A stretch of DNA of 64,000 nucleotides from an uncultured Siphonobacter sp. GTDB lineage: Bacteria; Bacteroidota; Bacteroidia; Cytophagales; Spirosomataceae. The stretch is from assembly GCA_913774715.1 (NCBI GenBank), contig CAJYHS010000061.1, positions 1-64,000 on the forward strand. The letters are read 5' to 3'. Under the pieces are notes generated by a model. That model ran no database searches, was not told the DNA's origin, and was given only the letters and a program-made list of their open reading frames with translations. Every line of letters starts with the position of its first letter. The first letter of the stretch is position 1. Shown here piece by piece: positions 26,108 through 35,216 of the stretch. The translations under genes and the position numbers were made by a program.

Positions 26108-28536
26108 AGCAGGTATTCCCCATTTGCGGGGTCGAAGATGATTGCTTGATTTCCCAGAAAGGGGATGTCACCATTGGTTTTAAAATCCAGTTGCCCGAAC
26201 TATTCATGCTCACGGGCGACGAATACGAGCAGCTGCATCAAAGCTGGGTAAAAGCCTTAAAGGTATTACCCACGGGCAGCCGGATTCACAAACAGGACTA
26301 TTTCCTAGAGCGGCAGTTTAAGTCTACACCCGACCCTTCCAAGAGTTTCCTGCAGGGCAGTAGTGATGCTTTTTTTGAAGGCCGGCCCTACCTGCATCAC
26401 CACTGCTACGTCTTTCTTACCCGGCCTTCCAAACAAAAAAATGGGGGAGCCTACCATCTAAACTCTGTTTTTCAAACGCATTTGGGGCCTCTGACCCGGC
26501 TCGATAAAAAAGAGCTGACGGAGTTTTTAGCCCAGGCGTGGCAGTTTAAACGACTTTTGGAGGATCATCCCTTGCTAACACTCAAGCAGCTAAAAGCGGC
26601 CGACTACAGCTCCCAAGGCCAGCGGCCCGGCCTTCTCGAGCGGTATTTTTATCTGGAATCTAATGATGCCCTCATCAGGGACGTTCAGATGAAGCCTTTC
26701 CTGCAAATCGGGGGACAGCGCCTGGCCCTGTATTCGTTAGGGGATGCTAAACTATGGCCAGGTGCCTGCGCTCCCAGTAGGCGTTTAGAGCGGTATTCCA
26801 CGGAAGTCTCCCAGGTGTCTGCGGGCTTTGTCAGTCCTTTAGCGCAGTTACTGCCCTGCAATCATATTTACAATCAGTACTTGGAAATGGAAGATACGGC
26901 CCGGGTGGTGGCTAAGCTTGAGCAAAAACGCTTACGCATGCGGGCGCTTTCGGCGCATTCGCGCGAGAATTTGCTCGCCAGTGAGAGCATTGATGCCTTC
27001 CTGCAGGAAACCATTGCCAGGCAGGCGCAGCCCGTTAGGGCCCATTTTAACCTTTTAATCTGGGCCCCAACCGAGGCCGGCCTATCCCAGGCTCAGGAGC
27101 AGACGGTTGCTGCTCTATCGGGCATGAACGTAGTGGCCAAGCAGGAAAGCCTTGCCGCCCCTCAGCTTTTCTGGGCGGGCATTCCGGGTAACGCCACCGA
27201 TCTTCCCCGGCAGGAAACCTTTCAAACCCTTTTGGAGCCGGCCGTTTGTTTATTGAATATGGAAGGCGAAAGCCGGGAGTCGACCCTTCCGCTGGGCTTA
27301 CGATTAGGCGAACGCTTGAGTGGCAAACCCCTGACGATTAATCTCAATGAAGAGCCCATGCGCAAGGGAATTACCACCAATGACAATAAATTCATCCTAG
27401 GTCCTTCGGGTAGCGGTAAATCTTTTTTCACCAATCACCTCATTCGCAGCTACTTTGATGCCGGCGCTCACCTGGTGTTAATCGATGTGGGGGATAGTTA
27501 CCAGGGACTCTGCGCGCTACTGAAGGGCTATTATTTTGCCTACGAGGATGACAAGCCCTTTCGTTTTAATCCTTTTCTGCTTAGCCAGAAGATGATCCAG
27601 GAAGGCGCCTATGACATGGAAAAGCGGGAATTTTTAAAAACGCTGCTCATTACTCTTTGGAAGTCGCCCCATGAATCTCATACCATGCAAGAGTATACGG
27701 GTTTGTCCGACGCCATTCGCTTGTACGGTATGGAAATGGCTAAAGCCCTGGAGTATCCCTGCTTTGATTCCTTTTATGAATACTTAAGCAGTGATTACGC
27801 CAAAGAGAAATTCCATTCGGCGTTTTTTAATCTCTATGATTTTCTCTACGTCTTACGTCCTTACTACAAAGGCGGGGAATTCGATTACCTTTTAAATGCC
27901 CGCGAGCAGGTAGATGCATTATCCCAGCCCTTTATCGTCTTTGAGCTGGCTCGCATCCAAGAGCATCCCATTTTGTTTCCCGTGGTGACGCTAATGATCA
28001 TGGACGTCTTCTACAATAAAGTGCGAAGTTTACCTACCGTGCGCAAGGTCATTTTAATTGAAGAAGCCTGGAAGGCTCTGGCTCAAAATGCCATGGCTAC
28101 CTACATTCAGGGTCTTTTTAAGACCCTGCGAAAGAAGACGGGCGAAGCCATTGTCATCACCCAGGAAATCGAAGACATCATCTCAAGTCCCATCGTCAAG
28201 CAAACCATCATTAATAATTCCGACTGCAAGATTATTCTCGACCAGCGAAAGCAGCTCCACCGCTTTGATGAAATCCAGCAATTACTGGGCTTATCTGCCA
28301 AAGAAAAAGCGCAGATTCTTTCGCTCAACCGGGCCAATCACTCCGCTCATCGCTACAAGGAAGTCTTCATCAGTCTGGGCAATGAATGGTCGAATGTTTA
28401 CCGGGTGGAGACCTCCCGCCAGGAATACTACTGCTACACTTCCAAGGAAGATGAAAAATTCCGGGTCCAATCCTACGTAAAAAAATACGGGAGTCTACCC
28501 GCGGGCATTACGGCCTTACTCGAAGAATCAGCGTAA
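26092..28536 (+). CDS. traG: conjugation ATPase TraG (VirB4-like)
   Basis: 814 residues. The C-terminal half holds Walker A GPSGSGKSFF at about 437-446 and Walker B-type VILIEEAWKAL near 660, followed by TRKKTGEAIVITQEIEDI-like helices (as LRKKTGEAIVITQEIEDII). The N-terminal half is the CagE/TrbE/VirB4 region. It powers assembly of, and substrate movement through, the type IV secretion channel at the inner membrane. The length is usual for TraG of Bacteroidota. The gene overlaps traF at its start and is followed by traI-like genes. Confidence 0.94.
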   Translation: MEKLLEQVFPICGVEDDCLISQKGDVTIGFKIQLPELFMLTGDEYEQLHQSWVKALKVLPTGSRIHKQDYFLERQFKSTPDPSKSFLQGSSDAFFEGRPYLHHHCYVFLTRPSKQKNGGAYHLNSVFQTHLGPLTRLDKKELTEFLAQAWQFKRLLEDHPLLTLKQLKAADYSSQGQRPGLLERYFYLESNDALIRDVQMKPFLQIGGQRLALYSLGDAKLWPGACAPSRRLERYSTEVSQVSAGFVSPLAQLLPCNHIYNQYLEMEDTARVVAKLEQKRLRMRALSAHSRENLLASESIDAFLQETIARQAQPVRAHFNLLIWAPTEAGLSQAQEQTVAALSGMNVVAKQESLAAPQLFWAGIPGNATDLPRQETFQTLLEPAVCLLNMEGESRESTLPLGLRLGERLSGKPLTINLNEEPMRKGITTNDNKFILGPSGSGKSFFTNHLIRSYFDAGAHLVLIDVGDSYQGLCALLKGYYFAYEDDKPFRFNPFLLSQKMIQEGAYDMEKREFLKTLLITLWKSPHESHTMQEYTGLSDAIRLYGMEMAKALEYPCFDSFYEYLSSDYAKEKFHSAFFNLYDFLYVLRPYYKGGEFDYLLNAREQVDALSQPFIVFELARIQEHPILFPVVTLMIMDVFYNKVRSLPTVRKVILIEEAWKALAQNAMATYIQGLFKTLRKKTGEAIVITQEIEDIISSPIVKQTIINNSDCKIILDQRKQLHRFDEIQQLLGLSAKEKAQILSLNRANHSAHRYKEVFISLGNEWSNVYRVETSRQEYYCYTSKEDEKFRVQSYVKKYGSLPAGITALLEESA

Positions 28537-28554
28537 GCAAAACTAGTGATCATC

Positions 28555-29226
28555 ATGAAAAAACGTGCACTCGTATTGACACTCATGAGCTGGCTATGGC
28601 CCCTGAAGACGGCTCAGGCCGCCTTGCCCATTGCCGAGATCATCAAAGCCGCTATTATCAAGGCCATCAAAGCGGCTGATTTATTCATTCAGCGGCAGCA
28701 AAGTCAGATCATCTGGCTGCAAAATGCCCAGAAGACCCTGGAAAATACCATGGCCAAACTCCGGCTCGATGAGATTGCCGAGTGGCTGGAAAAAAATCAA
28801 AAACTCTACGAAGACTACTTTAAAGAGCTCGATGAAATCAAGCAAAGCATCGCTACCTACCAGCGCATTCAAACAGTCAGCCGCCGTTTGCAGAGCTTGC
28901 AATCACTTTACGCTAAACGCTGGCAGCTCATTACTCAGGATGCCTACTTTCAGCCCCAGCAAATCCGCTACATGGACAGCGTCTACGAAGGAATCCTAAA
29001 GCAGAGTCTAGAAGCCATGGACCGCCTGCTCCTGAGCATAAGTCCTGGCAAGGCCCGCATGAGTGACGCCGAGCGCTTAGCGATGATTAATCAGGCAGCC
29101 CAGGAAATTGAGCATCACTACGAAAATTTGCTGGCCTTTAATGCGCAAATCTACCACCTGCGGCTTTCCAAGGCCCGCTCGGTTACCGAACTCGAAGGCC
29201 TTAAACGCTACTACGGACTGCCCTAA
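28555..29226 (+). CDS. traI: conjugal transfer protein TraI-like (DUF4141)
   Basis: 223 residues from the ATG at 28555 (the GTG three codons earlier is less likely). A signal peptide (MKKRALVLTLMSWLWPL, cleaved near AQA) precedes a helical periplasmic protein with QIIWLQNAQKTLENTMAKLRL and WLEKNQKLYEDYFKELDEI, the DUF4141 pattern. The final segment ELEGLKRYYGL is shared with the gene at 29832. It sits in the VirB5-like position and may form a pilus or channel part. Confidence 0.87.
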   Translation: MKKRALVLTLMSWLWPLKTAQAALPIAEIIKAAIIKAIKAADLFIQRQQSQIIWLQNAQKTLENTMAKLRLDEIAEWLEKNQKLYEDYFKELDEIKQSIATYQRIQTVSRRLQSLQSLYAKRWQLITQDAYFQPQQIRYMDSVYEGILKQSLEAMDRLLLSISPGKARMSDAERLAMINQAAQEIEHHYENLLAFNAQIYHLRLSKARSVTELEGLKRYYGLP

Positions 29227-29237
29227 GCTAAAATTTC

Positions 29238-29825
29238 ATGAAAGCATGGCTAGTCTTGCTGAGTCTTTGGAGTCCAGGACTTCAGGCTCAGAACATCGAA
29301 GAGATCACCCAGCAAAAAGCCACCCAGCGCAAGTATCTACTCGAGCAGATTGCTGCTTACCGGCTCTATGCCGGCTATCTTAAAAAAGGCTACGAAATCG
29401 CTCAGCAGGGCCTCTCCCTGGTGCACACCATCCAAGATAAAAAGCAAGGTGATGATGAGCATCACTTTAAGCTGTTGGTAAACCCTCACCCCTGGCTGGA
29501 CCAAACGCCCCTGCAATCCAAGCAGCAGCAAGTCGAAAGCCTTTTAAAAGCCTGCCAGGCCCAGACTCAGCAATTGCCTCAAAAGCAGCGACAAGTCTAT
29601 CAACGCATCATTAGGCGTATAGAAAGTCTGCCTTTCGTGCTGGCTTCTAACGACACGAGCCAACTGGGCAGTGTGTATCAGCGCCAAAAAGTAGTTAGTA
29701 GCCAAGAAAAGACACTAGAAACCCGCAGGCAGCTGGCTCAGGGACTCTATGCGCATCTCAAACAACTGGTTTTAATTACCCGCCAGCAGCAGCGGGATCT
29801 TAAACGCCGGCGTAGCCTGCATTAA
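29238..29825 (+). CDS. periplasmic conjugation protein, hypothetical
   Basis: 195 residues. A signal peptide (MKAWLVLLSLWSPGLQAQ) is followed by a helical, Gln-rich mature part: NIEEITQQKATQRKYLLEQIAAYRLYAGYLKKGYEIAQQGL. No Cys-pair or catalytic motif is visible. Genes of this size and opening lie between the two TraI-type genes in many Bacteroidota conjugation loci, where they are left as hypothetical. Intergenic gaps are 11 and 6 bp, so it is co-transcribed with its neighbours. Confidence 0.75.
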   Translation: MKAWLVLLSLWSPGLQAQNIEEITQQKATQRKYLLEQIAAYRLYAGYLKKGYEIAQQGLSLVHTIQDKKQGDDEHHFKLLVNPHPWLDQTPLQSKQQQVESLLKACQAQTQQLPQKQRQVYQRIIRRIESLPFVLASNDTSQLGSVYQRQKVVSSQEKTLETRRQLAQGLYAHLKQLVLITRQQQRDLKRRRSLH

Positions 29826-29831
29826 AAAGCA

Positions 29832-30446
29832 ATGAAAACCTACCTTTTACTGCTGGTGCTTTTAGTGCCAGCCCGGCAGGGCTTGGCCCAGGCCGAAGAA
29901 ATTGAGCAGCTCGTGTTAAATGTTGAGAAGCTGGCTCAGCTCAAAGAGATCCTTTCGAATCTGGAAAAAAGCTACCAGATTTTAAACGGGGGCTATCAAA
30001 CCATCAAGGGATTATCAGAAGGCAACTTCAAGCTTCACGAGGCCTTTCTCGATCGTTTGTTACAGGTAAGTCCGGTGGTTAAAGACTATTACCGGGTAGG
30101 GCTCATCCTTGAGCGCCAGCGGCAAATGCTTAGGAGTCTTCGGAGTTTGCAAAGTAGTACTCTCTCGGGACTAAGTGCCCAGGAATCCGCTTACCTGCAA
30201 CTCGTCTATAGCCGGCTGTATCAGCAGAGTGAGCAGCTTATAAAGAGTCTGACTCTGCTGCTGACGCCTAAAGCGCTGCGCATGAATGATGCCGAGCGGC
30301 TTTCAGCCATTGACAGGCTTTACGAAAGCGGGCAGCAGCAGTGGCAGTTTCTTGAGGATTTTAACCGGCAAACCAGCCTGTTGCTGCTAAGCCGGCAGCG
30401 GGAAAAAAGCTCGCTTGAAGGCCTTGGCCGCTTATACACTCCCTAA
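29832..30446 (+). CDS. second TraI-like periplasmic protein
   Basis: 204 residues with a signal peptide (cleaved near GLAQA). The mature part is helical: VEKLAQLKEILSNLEKSYQILNGGYQTIKGLSEGNF, LTPKALRMNDAERLSAIDRLY and the end SSLEGLGRLY. The MNDAERLSAI segment closely parallels MSDAERLAMI in the gene at 28555, and the ends match too, so these two are distant paralogues. It is probably a channel or pilus tip component. Confidence 0.78.
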   Translation: MKTYLLLLVLLVPARQGLAQAEEIEQLVLNVEKLAQLKEILSNLEKSYQILNGGYQTIKGLSEGNFKLHEAFLDRLLQVSPVVKDYYRVGLILERQRQMLRSLRSLQSSTLSGLSAQESAYLQLVYSRLYQQSEQLIKSLTLLLTPKALRMNDAERLSAIDRLYESGQQQWQFLEDFNRQTSLLLLSRQREKSSLEGLGRLYTP

Positions 30447-30458
30447 TGCTTTTATCTC

Positions 30459-31427
30459 ATGCAAAGTCTTCACCAGGTACTCGACGAGATTTATCAGCAA
30501 ATGCTGCCCCTGTGCAGTCAGCTCACGGCAACGGCCCGGGCCATAGCCGGGTTTGCCGCCCTGTTTTACATTGCCAACCGCGTCTACAAGCATTTAGCCG
30601 CCGCTGAGCCCATTGATTTTTACCCCCTGCTTCGGCCCTTTGCTTTGGGCCTGGCCATTACCCTTTTTCCCCAGGTACTCGGCTGTATGAATGGGATGTT
30701 AAAGCCCATTACCCTGGCCACTGAGCACATGGTGCAGGGCTCTAATCAGGCCATTGAAGTGCTGCTCCAGCAAAAACAGCAGGCCCTTGAAAAGACGCCC
30801 GCCTATCAGATGTATCTGGGAATGAATGGGGAAGGGGACCGCTCGCGCTGGTATGAGTACACCTACGGAGAAAACGCGGGCGAGGGCTGGCTGGAAAGCG
30901 TAGGCCATGATCTGGAATTTACCATGGCCAAGGCCGCCTACCAGTTTCGAAATTCCATCAAGGAATTCATGAGTCAGGTCCTCGAGCTTTTGTTTGAAGC
31001 GGCGGCCTTATGCATCAATACCATTCGCACCTTTAATTTAATTGTGCTTTCCATTTTAGGGCCCATTGTCTTTGGCCTGGCCGTCTTTGACGGGTTTACG
31101 CACTCGCTCAAGGCCTGGATGGCTCGCTACGTGCACGTGTATTTGTGGTTACCGGTAGCCAATATTTTTGGCAGCATCATCGGAAAAATTCAGGAGAACA
31201 TGCTCCTGCTGGATCTCGACCAAATTGCCCAGCAGGGCGATACCTACTTTAGCTCCACGGATTCAGCCTATTTGATTTTCTTGATCATGGGTACGCTGGG
31301 CTACTTTGCCGTTCCTTCCGTGACGGGCTACATCGTTCAGGCCAGTGGCGGCTCGACTCTGGTTGAAAAAGTAAACGGCGTGCTCATTGGGGCCCTGAGC
31401 GCTTCTTCCCAACCTTCCAAATCCTAA
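30459..31427 (+). CDS. traJ: conjugal transfer protein TraJ (VirB6-like)
   Basis: 322 residues. Several membrane segments: about 30-45, 55-80, 165-195, 195-215, 220-240, 270-295. The pattern FYPLLRPFALGLAITLFPQVL near the N-terminus and FNLIVLSILGPIVFGLAVFDGF in the middle are typical of Bacteroides TraJ. It is the polytopic inner-membrane channel part. Gaps to its neighbours are 12 and 5 bp. Confidence 0.92.
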   Translation: MQSLHQVLDEIYQQMLPLCSQLTATARAIAGFAALFYIANRVYKHLAAAEPIDFYPLLRPFALGLAITLFPQVLGCMNGMLKPITLATEHMVQGSNQAIEVLLQQKQQALEKTPAYQMYLGMNGEGDRSRWYEYTYGENAGEGWLESVGHDLEFTMAKAAYQFRNSIKEFMSQVLELLFEAAALCINTIRTFNLIVLSILGPIVFGLAVFDGFTHSLKAWMARYVHVYLWLPVANIFGSIIGKIQENMLLLDLDQIAQQGDTYFSSTDSAYLIFLIMGTLGYFAVPSVTGYIVQASGGSTLVEKVNGVLIGALSASSQPSKS

Positions 31428-31432
31428 GTGTT

Positions 31433-32041
31433 ATGTTTAAACGCATGCAAACCCTGGACGATCGGTTTCAAGCCATTCGTCTCTACGCGCTGCTGCTGAG
31501 CTCCGCGAGTGTAGCCCTGGGAGGCTACGCGCTTTTCCAAAGCCGCAAAATCGTATCCGATGCGCAGACCCGGGTCTTGGTGCTGGCTCCGGGGCAGGTC
31601 TATCAGGCCTACGCCGTTGCCGAATCCGAGCAGCTACGCATCGAAGCCCGCGATCACGTGCGCAGCTTTCATGAATACTTTTTTAGTCTGGACCCCGACG
31701 AAAAGCTCATTGAAGCCAATCTCAAACGGGCCCTCTACCTTTCGGATGCTTCGGCCAAACAAACCTATGACCTCTTGCGGGAAAAGGGCTACTACGCGGG
31801 GTTAATTTCGGGGAATATTTCCCAGCGTCTTTTGCTGGATAGTTTGCAGGTACAGGTCCAATCGCCTCCCTACTGGTTTCGCTGTCAGGCCACCCAGCAC
31901 ATCATTCGCAGCAGCGGCGTGAGCCGGCGCCGGCTCATGACCGAAGGCAAGCTGCGCCGGGTGGGACGCTCCGAGCACAATCCCCACGGCTTTCTCATTG
32001 AAAACTGGAAAATTCTGGAAAATACCGATCTGCGGCCATGA
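31433..32041 (+). CDS. traK: conjugal transfer protein TraK (VirB8-like)
   Basis: 202 residues. A short cytoplasmic start (FKRMQTLDDRFQAIRLYALL) leads into one membrane helix (about 16-38), then a periplasmic domain with VAESEQLRIEARDHVRSFHEYFFSLDPDEKLIEANLKRALYLSD, the TraK hallmark. It links inner-membrane and outer-membrane parts of the channel. Its stop overlaps the ATG of a small gene at 32038. Confidence 0.93.
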   Translation: MFKRMQTLDDRFQAIRLYALLLSSASVALGGYALFQSRKIVSDAQTRVLVLAPGQVYQAYAVAESEQLRIEARDHVRSFHEYFFSLDPDEKLIEANLKRALYLSDASAKQTYDLLREKGYYAGLISGNISQRLLLDSLQVQVQSPPYWFRCQATQHIIRSSGVSRRRLMTEGKLRRVGRSEHNPHGFLIENWKILENTDLRP

Positions 32042-32199
32042 AGTTCAAATCGATTTTTCAAGCCCAGCACCTTTCCCTTTTCATTGCCCTGCTGCTGGGA
32101 GTCGTGATGGCCACGCTGCTTTTTTTCCTGGCCCGGGATCTGTTTGATCCTTTAAATCAACACTTTTTTAAATCCACCTCATCCTCATTTCAATCATGA
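32038..32199 (+). CDS. traL: small membrane protein, TraL-like
   Basis: 53 residues, too short for usual ORF listing. It begins MKFKSIFQAQHLSLFIALLL, spans one membrane helix (about 12-33) and ends in a polar tail (KSTSSSFQS). It overlaps the stop of traK (ATGA) and the start of traM (ATGA), so all three are translated in a coupled row. Position and size match the traL slot between traK and traM in Bacteroides elements. Confidence 0.8.
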   Translation: MKFKSIFQAQHLSLFIALLLGVVMATLLFFLARDLFDPLNQHFFKSTSSSFQS

Positions 32200-33266
32200 A
32201 AACCCTACTTGTTTCACCCGAAAAAAAGAAAGTACTTCTTTTTGGACCTTTGCTTTTTCTGCCCTTTATTACCCTGATTTTTTACAGTCTGGGTGGGGGG
32301 GTAGGTGCTTCTCAGGCGGCCGCTTTGGATTCGTCGGCGTTGGGCTTAAACTACCAATTACCCCGCATTCACCTGGAAGATCCCGTCGATAAGCTCGCCT
32401 TTTATCAAAAGGCCAAGCTGGATTCAATGGCTGCCCTTAAAAAGCGCCCCCCCGTGGATACGACTCACTTGGCCTCCCGCCGCCAGCACGAGCGCCTGCT
32501 TTCAAGTCTGGATGAATTAGAGCACTTAAGCCGCAGTAAGGGGGTAAGTCGTTCTTTCACGCCGCTTAGGCCGCTAGCTGAGCCGGCGCCATCTTTGGAG
32601 CTGCCGCCGCGGCCGGTAAAAGAATCCGCCTTTAGCCCTGATCCGGAAATTGCCCAGCTCGAGCAGCTACTCGATAAAGTGCTGGCCATTCAAAAAAACG
32701 AGTTGGGCAGCGATTCACTGACTTTGCCCGAGCAGCCGAGCTCTAGGGAGCAGGCGTTAGGAGATGATTTAGTGGATACTACTCAACAGGCGAGCGGATT
32801 TTTTGGATTAATCGAGCCGCCCGCCCCGCCCTCAAAAAAGCGCATCAGCGCCCTCATTGAGAAAAGCCAGCGCATTAGGCCCGGAGCCAAGCTTCGCATT
32901 CGGCTGCTGGAGTCCCTGCAAAGCAAACACTGGCACTTAGCTAAGGATGAGCAGCTCTATGCGACGGTTCAAATAAAAGACGACCGGCTGCTGCTGGAAA
33001 TTAAAGCCCCGAGCCCCCAGGAGCATCTCATTGCCTATGACTTGGAAGGACAGCTGGGCCTAGGCTTACCCGCTACTGCGGCCTCGCTGCTTTCTCCGGC
33101 CAGCCGTGTATCTCAACAGCTGATGCTAGCTAGCCTGCCGCCCGGCCTTAGCAGTCAACTCGCCCAGACCGGACTCTATACCGCCCGTGGGCTTTTGCAA
33201 TCCCGATCCAAAGCCGTTAAAGTCAAAGCGGGCACATTGTTTCAACTTCACCTTGGCGCTCATTAA
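32196..33266 (+). CDS. traM: conjugal transfer protein TraM (VirB10-like)
   Basis: 356 residues. One membrane helix (about 12-33, LLFGPLLFLPFITLIFYSLG with a GGG after it) follows a basic start. A disordered Pro- and charge-rich stretch lies at about 60-200. The C-terminal part (about 215-356; GAKLRIRLLE, AYDLEGQLGLGLP) is the conserved TraM domain. It spans from the inner membrane towards the outer-membrane ring. It overlaps the traL-like gene by 4 bp. Confidence 0.9.
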   Translation: MKTLLVSPEKKKVLLFGPLLFLPFITLIFYSLGGGVGASQAAALDSSALGLNYQLPRIHLEDPVDKLAFYQKAKLDSMAALKKRPPVDTTHLASRRQHERLLSSLDELEHLSRSKGVSRSFTPLRPLAEPAPSLELPPRPVKESAFSPDPEIAQLEQLLDKVLAIQKNELGSDSLTLPEQPSSREQALGDDLVDTTQQASGFFGLIEPPAPPSKKRISALIEKSQRIRPGAKLRIRLLESLQSKHWHLAKDEQLYATVQIKDDRLLLEIKAPSPQEHLIAYDLEGQLGLGLPATAASLLSPASRVSQQLMLASLPPGLSSQLAQTGLYTARGLLQSRSKAVKVKAGTLFQLHLGAH

Positions 33267-33268
33267 TC

Positions 33269-33976
33269 ATGAAATACCTGCTGATTTTTACGCTCTTTGG
33301 CCCGGCTCTATTCGCGCAAACCATTCTGGAGCCCATGAGCCTTGAGATTTGCGCGCACAAAACCACCCACCTGGTTTTTTCAAGCCCCATTGTCAGTGTG
33401 GACCGGGGTAGCAGTCAAGTACTGCTACAGCAAATGAAGGGGGCTGCCCACATTCTCCAGCTAAAGGCCGCCCAGCCTGGTTTCAAGGCTACCAACCTAA
33501 CGGTGTTAACCTCGGATGGTTTCCTGCGCAGCTTTGAGCTTAGCTACGCCGAGCAGCCCCGTCTGCTTACGTACGCCATCGGCCGGGATCCTCAAAAAGC
33601 TCAAAGCGACTCACTTGAGGCGTTCAAGCTTAAGGCCGCTCAACAAACAGGGCGGTTTCAAAAGCCACCGAAACGGTTGAAAAGGATTCACCTGCAAGGC
33701 GTCTATCGGAGTGGACCGTATTATTTGATTGCCTTACTAGTGAAAAACGACTCTAAAAAAACCTGGCTGCTGCAAAAGGCCCGCTTAGCGCGCACTCAGC
33801 AGGATGCCCTGGGTTTTACCAGTCAAAGCCTATCTCCTGGCCAGCTCTTTCCAGTAGTGCTGGTTTTTAAGGGCCAGGCACTGGGAAAATCGGAGCGTTT
33901 AGAGCTGCTGGGTCCCCCCAAGAAGATTAGCCTTCGTCTTTCCTCTAAGCTGTTTTTGCAGGCCCCCTTACTCTAA
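33269..33976 (+). CDS. traN: conjugal transfer protein TraN (DUF4138, VirB9-like)
   Basis: 235 residues with a signal peptide ending near LFAQ (residue 17). The mature part is beta-rich: HKTTHLVFSSPIVSVDRGS, then ATNLTVLTSDGFLRSFELSY, the DUF4138 opening. It is the outer-membrane-associated ring component. At 235 residues it is shorter than many TraN proteins, which are often near 300. No traO, traP or traQ follows; a 69-bp gap separates it from the next gene. Confidence 0.9.
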   Translation: MKYLLIFTLFGPALFAQTILEPMSLEICAHKTTHLVFSSPIVSVDRGSSQVLLQQMKGAAHILQLKAAQPGFKATNLTVLTSDGFLRSFELSYAEQPRLLTYAIGRDPQKAQSDSLEAFKLKAAQQTGRFQKPPKRLKRIHLQGVYRSGPYYLIALLVKNDSKKTWLLQKARLARTQQDALGFTSQSLSPGQLFPVVLVFKGQALGKSERLELLGPPKKISLRLSSKLFLQAPLL

Positions 33977-34044
33977 AGTAAGGCTACGAAAATCTCCTTG
34001 GAATTGTTAACGTATAATAAATAGCGTTAGAATGAATAGGTCTT

Positions 34045-34893
34045 ATGAAAAACCGCCTTGAAAACGAGTTGAAGCGCTACGAGCGGTCCCAGGATCGGCT
34101 ACGGGCCCTGTTTAGTCCGGCCGCCTTTGCTTCCACTGACTATCAAAAGCAGCAAATGGCCTTTTTTAAAAAGCTGCGTCAGCAGAACCCCAATGCCAAT
34201 CCCTTGCTGCTGGCTTTGCTCAAAGCCGAAGAGCAGGCCCTTGAGCGTAAATTATTTCCCAAAGCTATGTTCCGCTGGCTGCGAAGAGCCCTGCTTGCAG
34301 TCAAAGCCGAAAAAGCAGAAAGAGCCGACACGCGCCGAATTGCTTTTTCCTACGCGCTTTCTCCTCAGCATCACCTGCGCCTAGAACTTTCCTTTCAAAA
34401 GCAGGGTCACCGGCAGCGCATGATCAAGTACCAGGTGGGACTATTCTCGGGAAAAGAACCCGTCCGCTCGCATCAATTAGACGGCAAAGAAGGGCTGTTA
34501 GCGCCCCAGGCCCTTTATAACCTGCTTTCGGGCCGGCCCGTTGCCCTCAAGGACCGCTGGATTCAACTCGATTTAACCGATGCCAATGCCCGGGGCGAGC
34601 ACCGGGTAATTACTTCCAAATTTGACCTGGAAAAAAGCCTGTCTTCCCTGCCCCTGCAGGAAAAGAAAGATCCCCGGCAGTACGAAAAGCTACTAAGGGA
34701 GCTACAAAAGGGAAACCAGCCGCTAATCATGCTGGGCCAGCCGCCCCAGCCCACCTTTTTAGAAGTGAATCCAGCTTTTAAAACCATTCAATTCAGACCC
34801 CAAACGCCGGCTTCTTCTCATAAACCCGCTGTAGGTCCGCGTCGGCAGCAGTTCCAACGAAAAAAAGGTCACAAGCCTTCTAAAGGATTATGA
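34045..34893 (+). CDS. DUF3945-like mobile-element protein
   Basis: 282 residues, soluble and basic. The N-terminal 90 residues are helical. The region about 155-250 reads LYNLLSGRPVALKDRWIQLDL, then FDLEKSLSSLPLQEK and FLEVNPAFKTIQFRP, which matches the repeated motif of DUF3945/DUF4099 proteins found on Bacteroidota conjugative elements and plasmids. The tail is Lys/Arg-rich. No enzymatic motif is visible and its role in transfer is unknown. A small dyad TAACG/CGTTA (34008-34012 and 34025-34029) lies just upstream. It overlaps the next gene by 4 bp (ATGA). Confidence 0.7.
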   Translation: MKNRLENELKRYERSQDRLRALFSPAAFASTDYQKQQMAFFKKLRQQNPNANPLLLALLKAEEQALERKLFPKAMFRWLRRALLAVKAEKAERADTRRIAFSYALSPQHHLRLELSFQKQGHRQRMIKYQVGLFSGKEPVRSHQLDGKEGLLAPQALYNLLSGRPVALKDRWIQLDLTDANARGEHRVITSKFDLEKSLSSLPLQEKKDPRQYEKLLRELQKGNQPLIMLGQPPQPTFLEVNPAFKTIQFRPQTPASSHKPAVGPRRQQFQRKKGHKPSKGL

Positions 34894-35216
34894 ATCAGGA
34901 AAAAAGATCCAAATCACTCACCATCTGGCTGCAACCAGCCGAATACGATGCCTTAAAAACCCGGGTGCAGGAAAGCAATTGTCGGCACCTGAGCATTTTT
35001 GCGCGGCGGTGTTTACTGGGTAAACCCATCACGCTTTTGCACCGCAATGCTTCACTCGATGAGATCATGGAAGCCCTATCCCAGCTAAAGCCGGCATTAG
35101 ACCAACTCATCCACACCCTCGAGCAAGGAGGACATCCCGATGTGGAGTCCCTTCGCGAGCCCTACCTTCAAACGCAGAATCTCATCTATAAAGCAGCAGA
35201 TCTATGGTTGCAGTAA
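34890..35216 (+). CDS. mobA: mobilisation accessory protein (relaxosome component)
   Basis: 108 residues. The start KSLTIWLQPAEYDALKTRVQESNCRHLSIFARRCLLGKPI is the MobC/MobA-type ribbon-helix-helix pattern: a beta strand, an Arg/Lys-rich helix and SxFARRxLLGKPI. The rest is helical (LDEIMEALSQLKPALDQLIHTLEQ). Such proteins bind oriT and help the relaxase. It lies directly before the relaxase gene and overlaps it by 13 bp. Confidence 0.82.
   Translation: MNQEKRSKSLTIWLQPAEYDALKTRVQESNCRHLSIFARRCLLGKPITLLHRNASLDEIMEALSQLKPALDQLIHTLEQGGHPDVESLREPYLQTQNLIYKAADLWLQ

Noticed and set aside
34008-34029. TAACG/CGTTA dyad before the mobilisation genes as oriT
   Set aside because: The dyad is only 5 bp and no nic-type consensus is visible; it is mentioned but not called as an origin.
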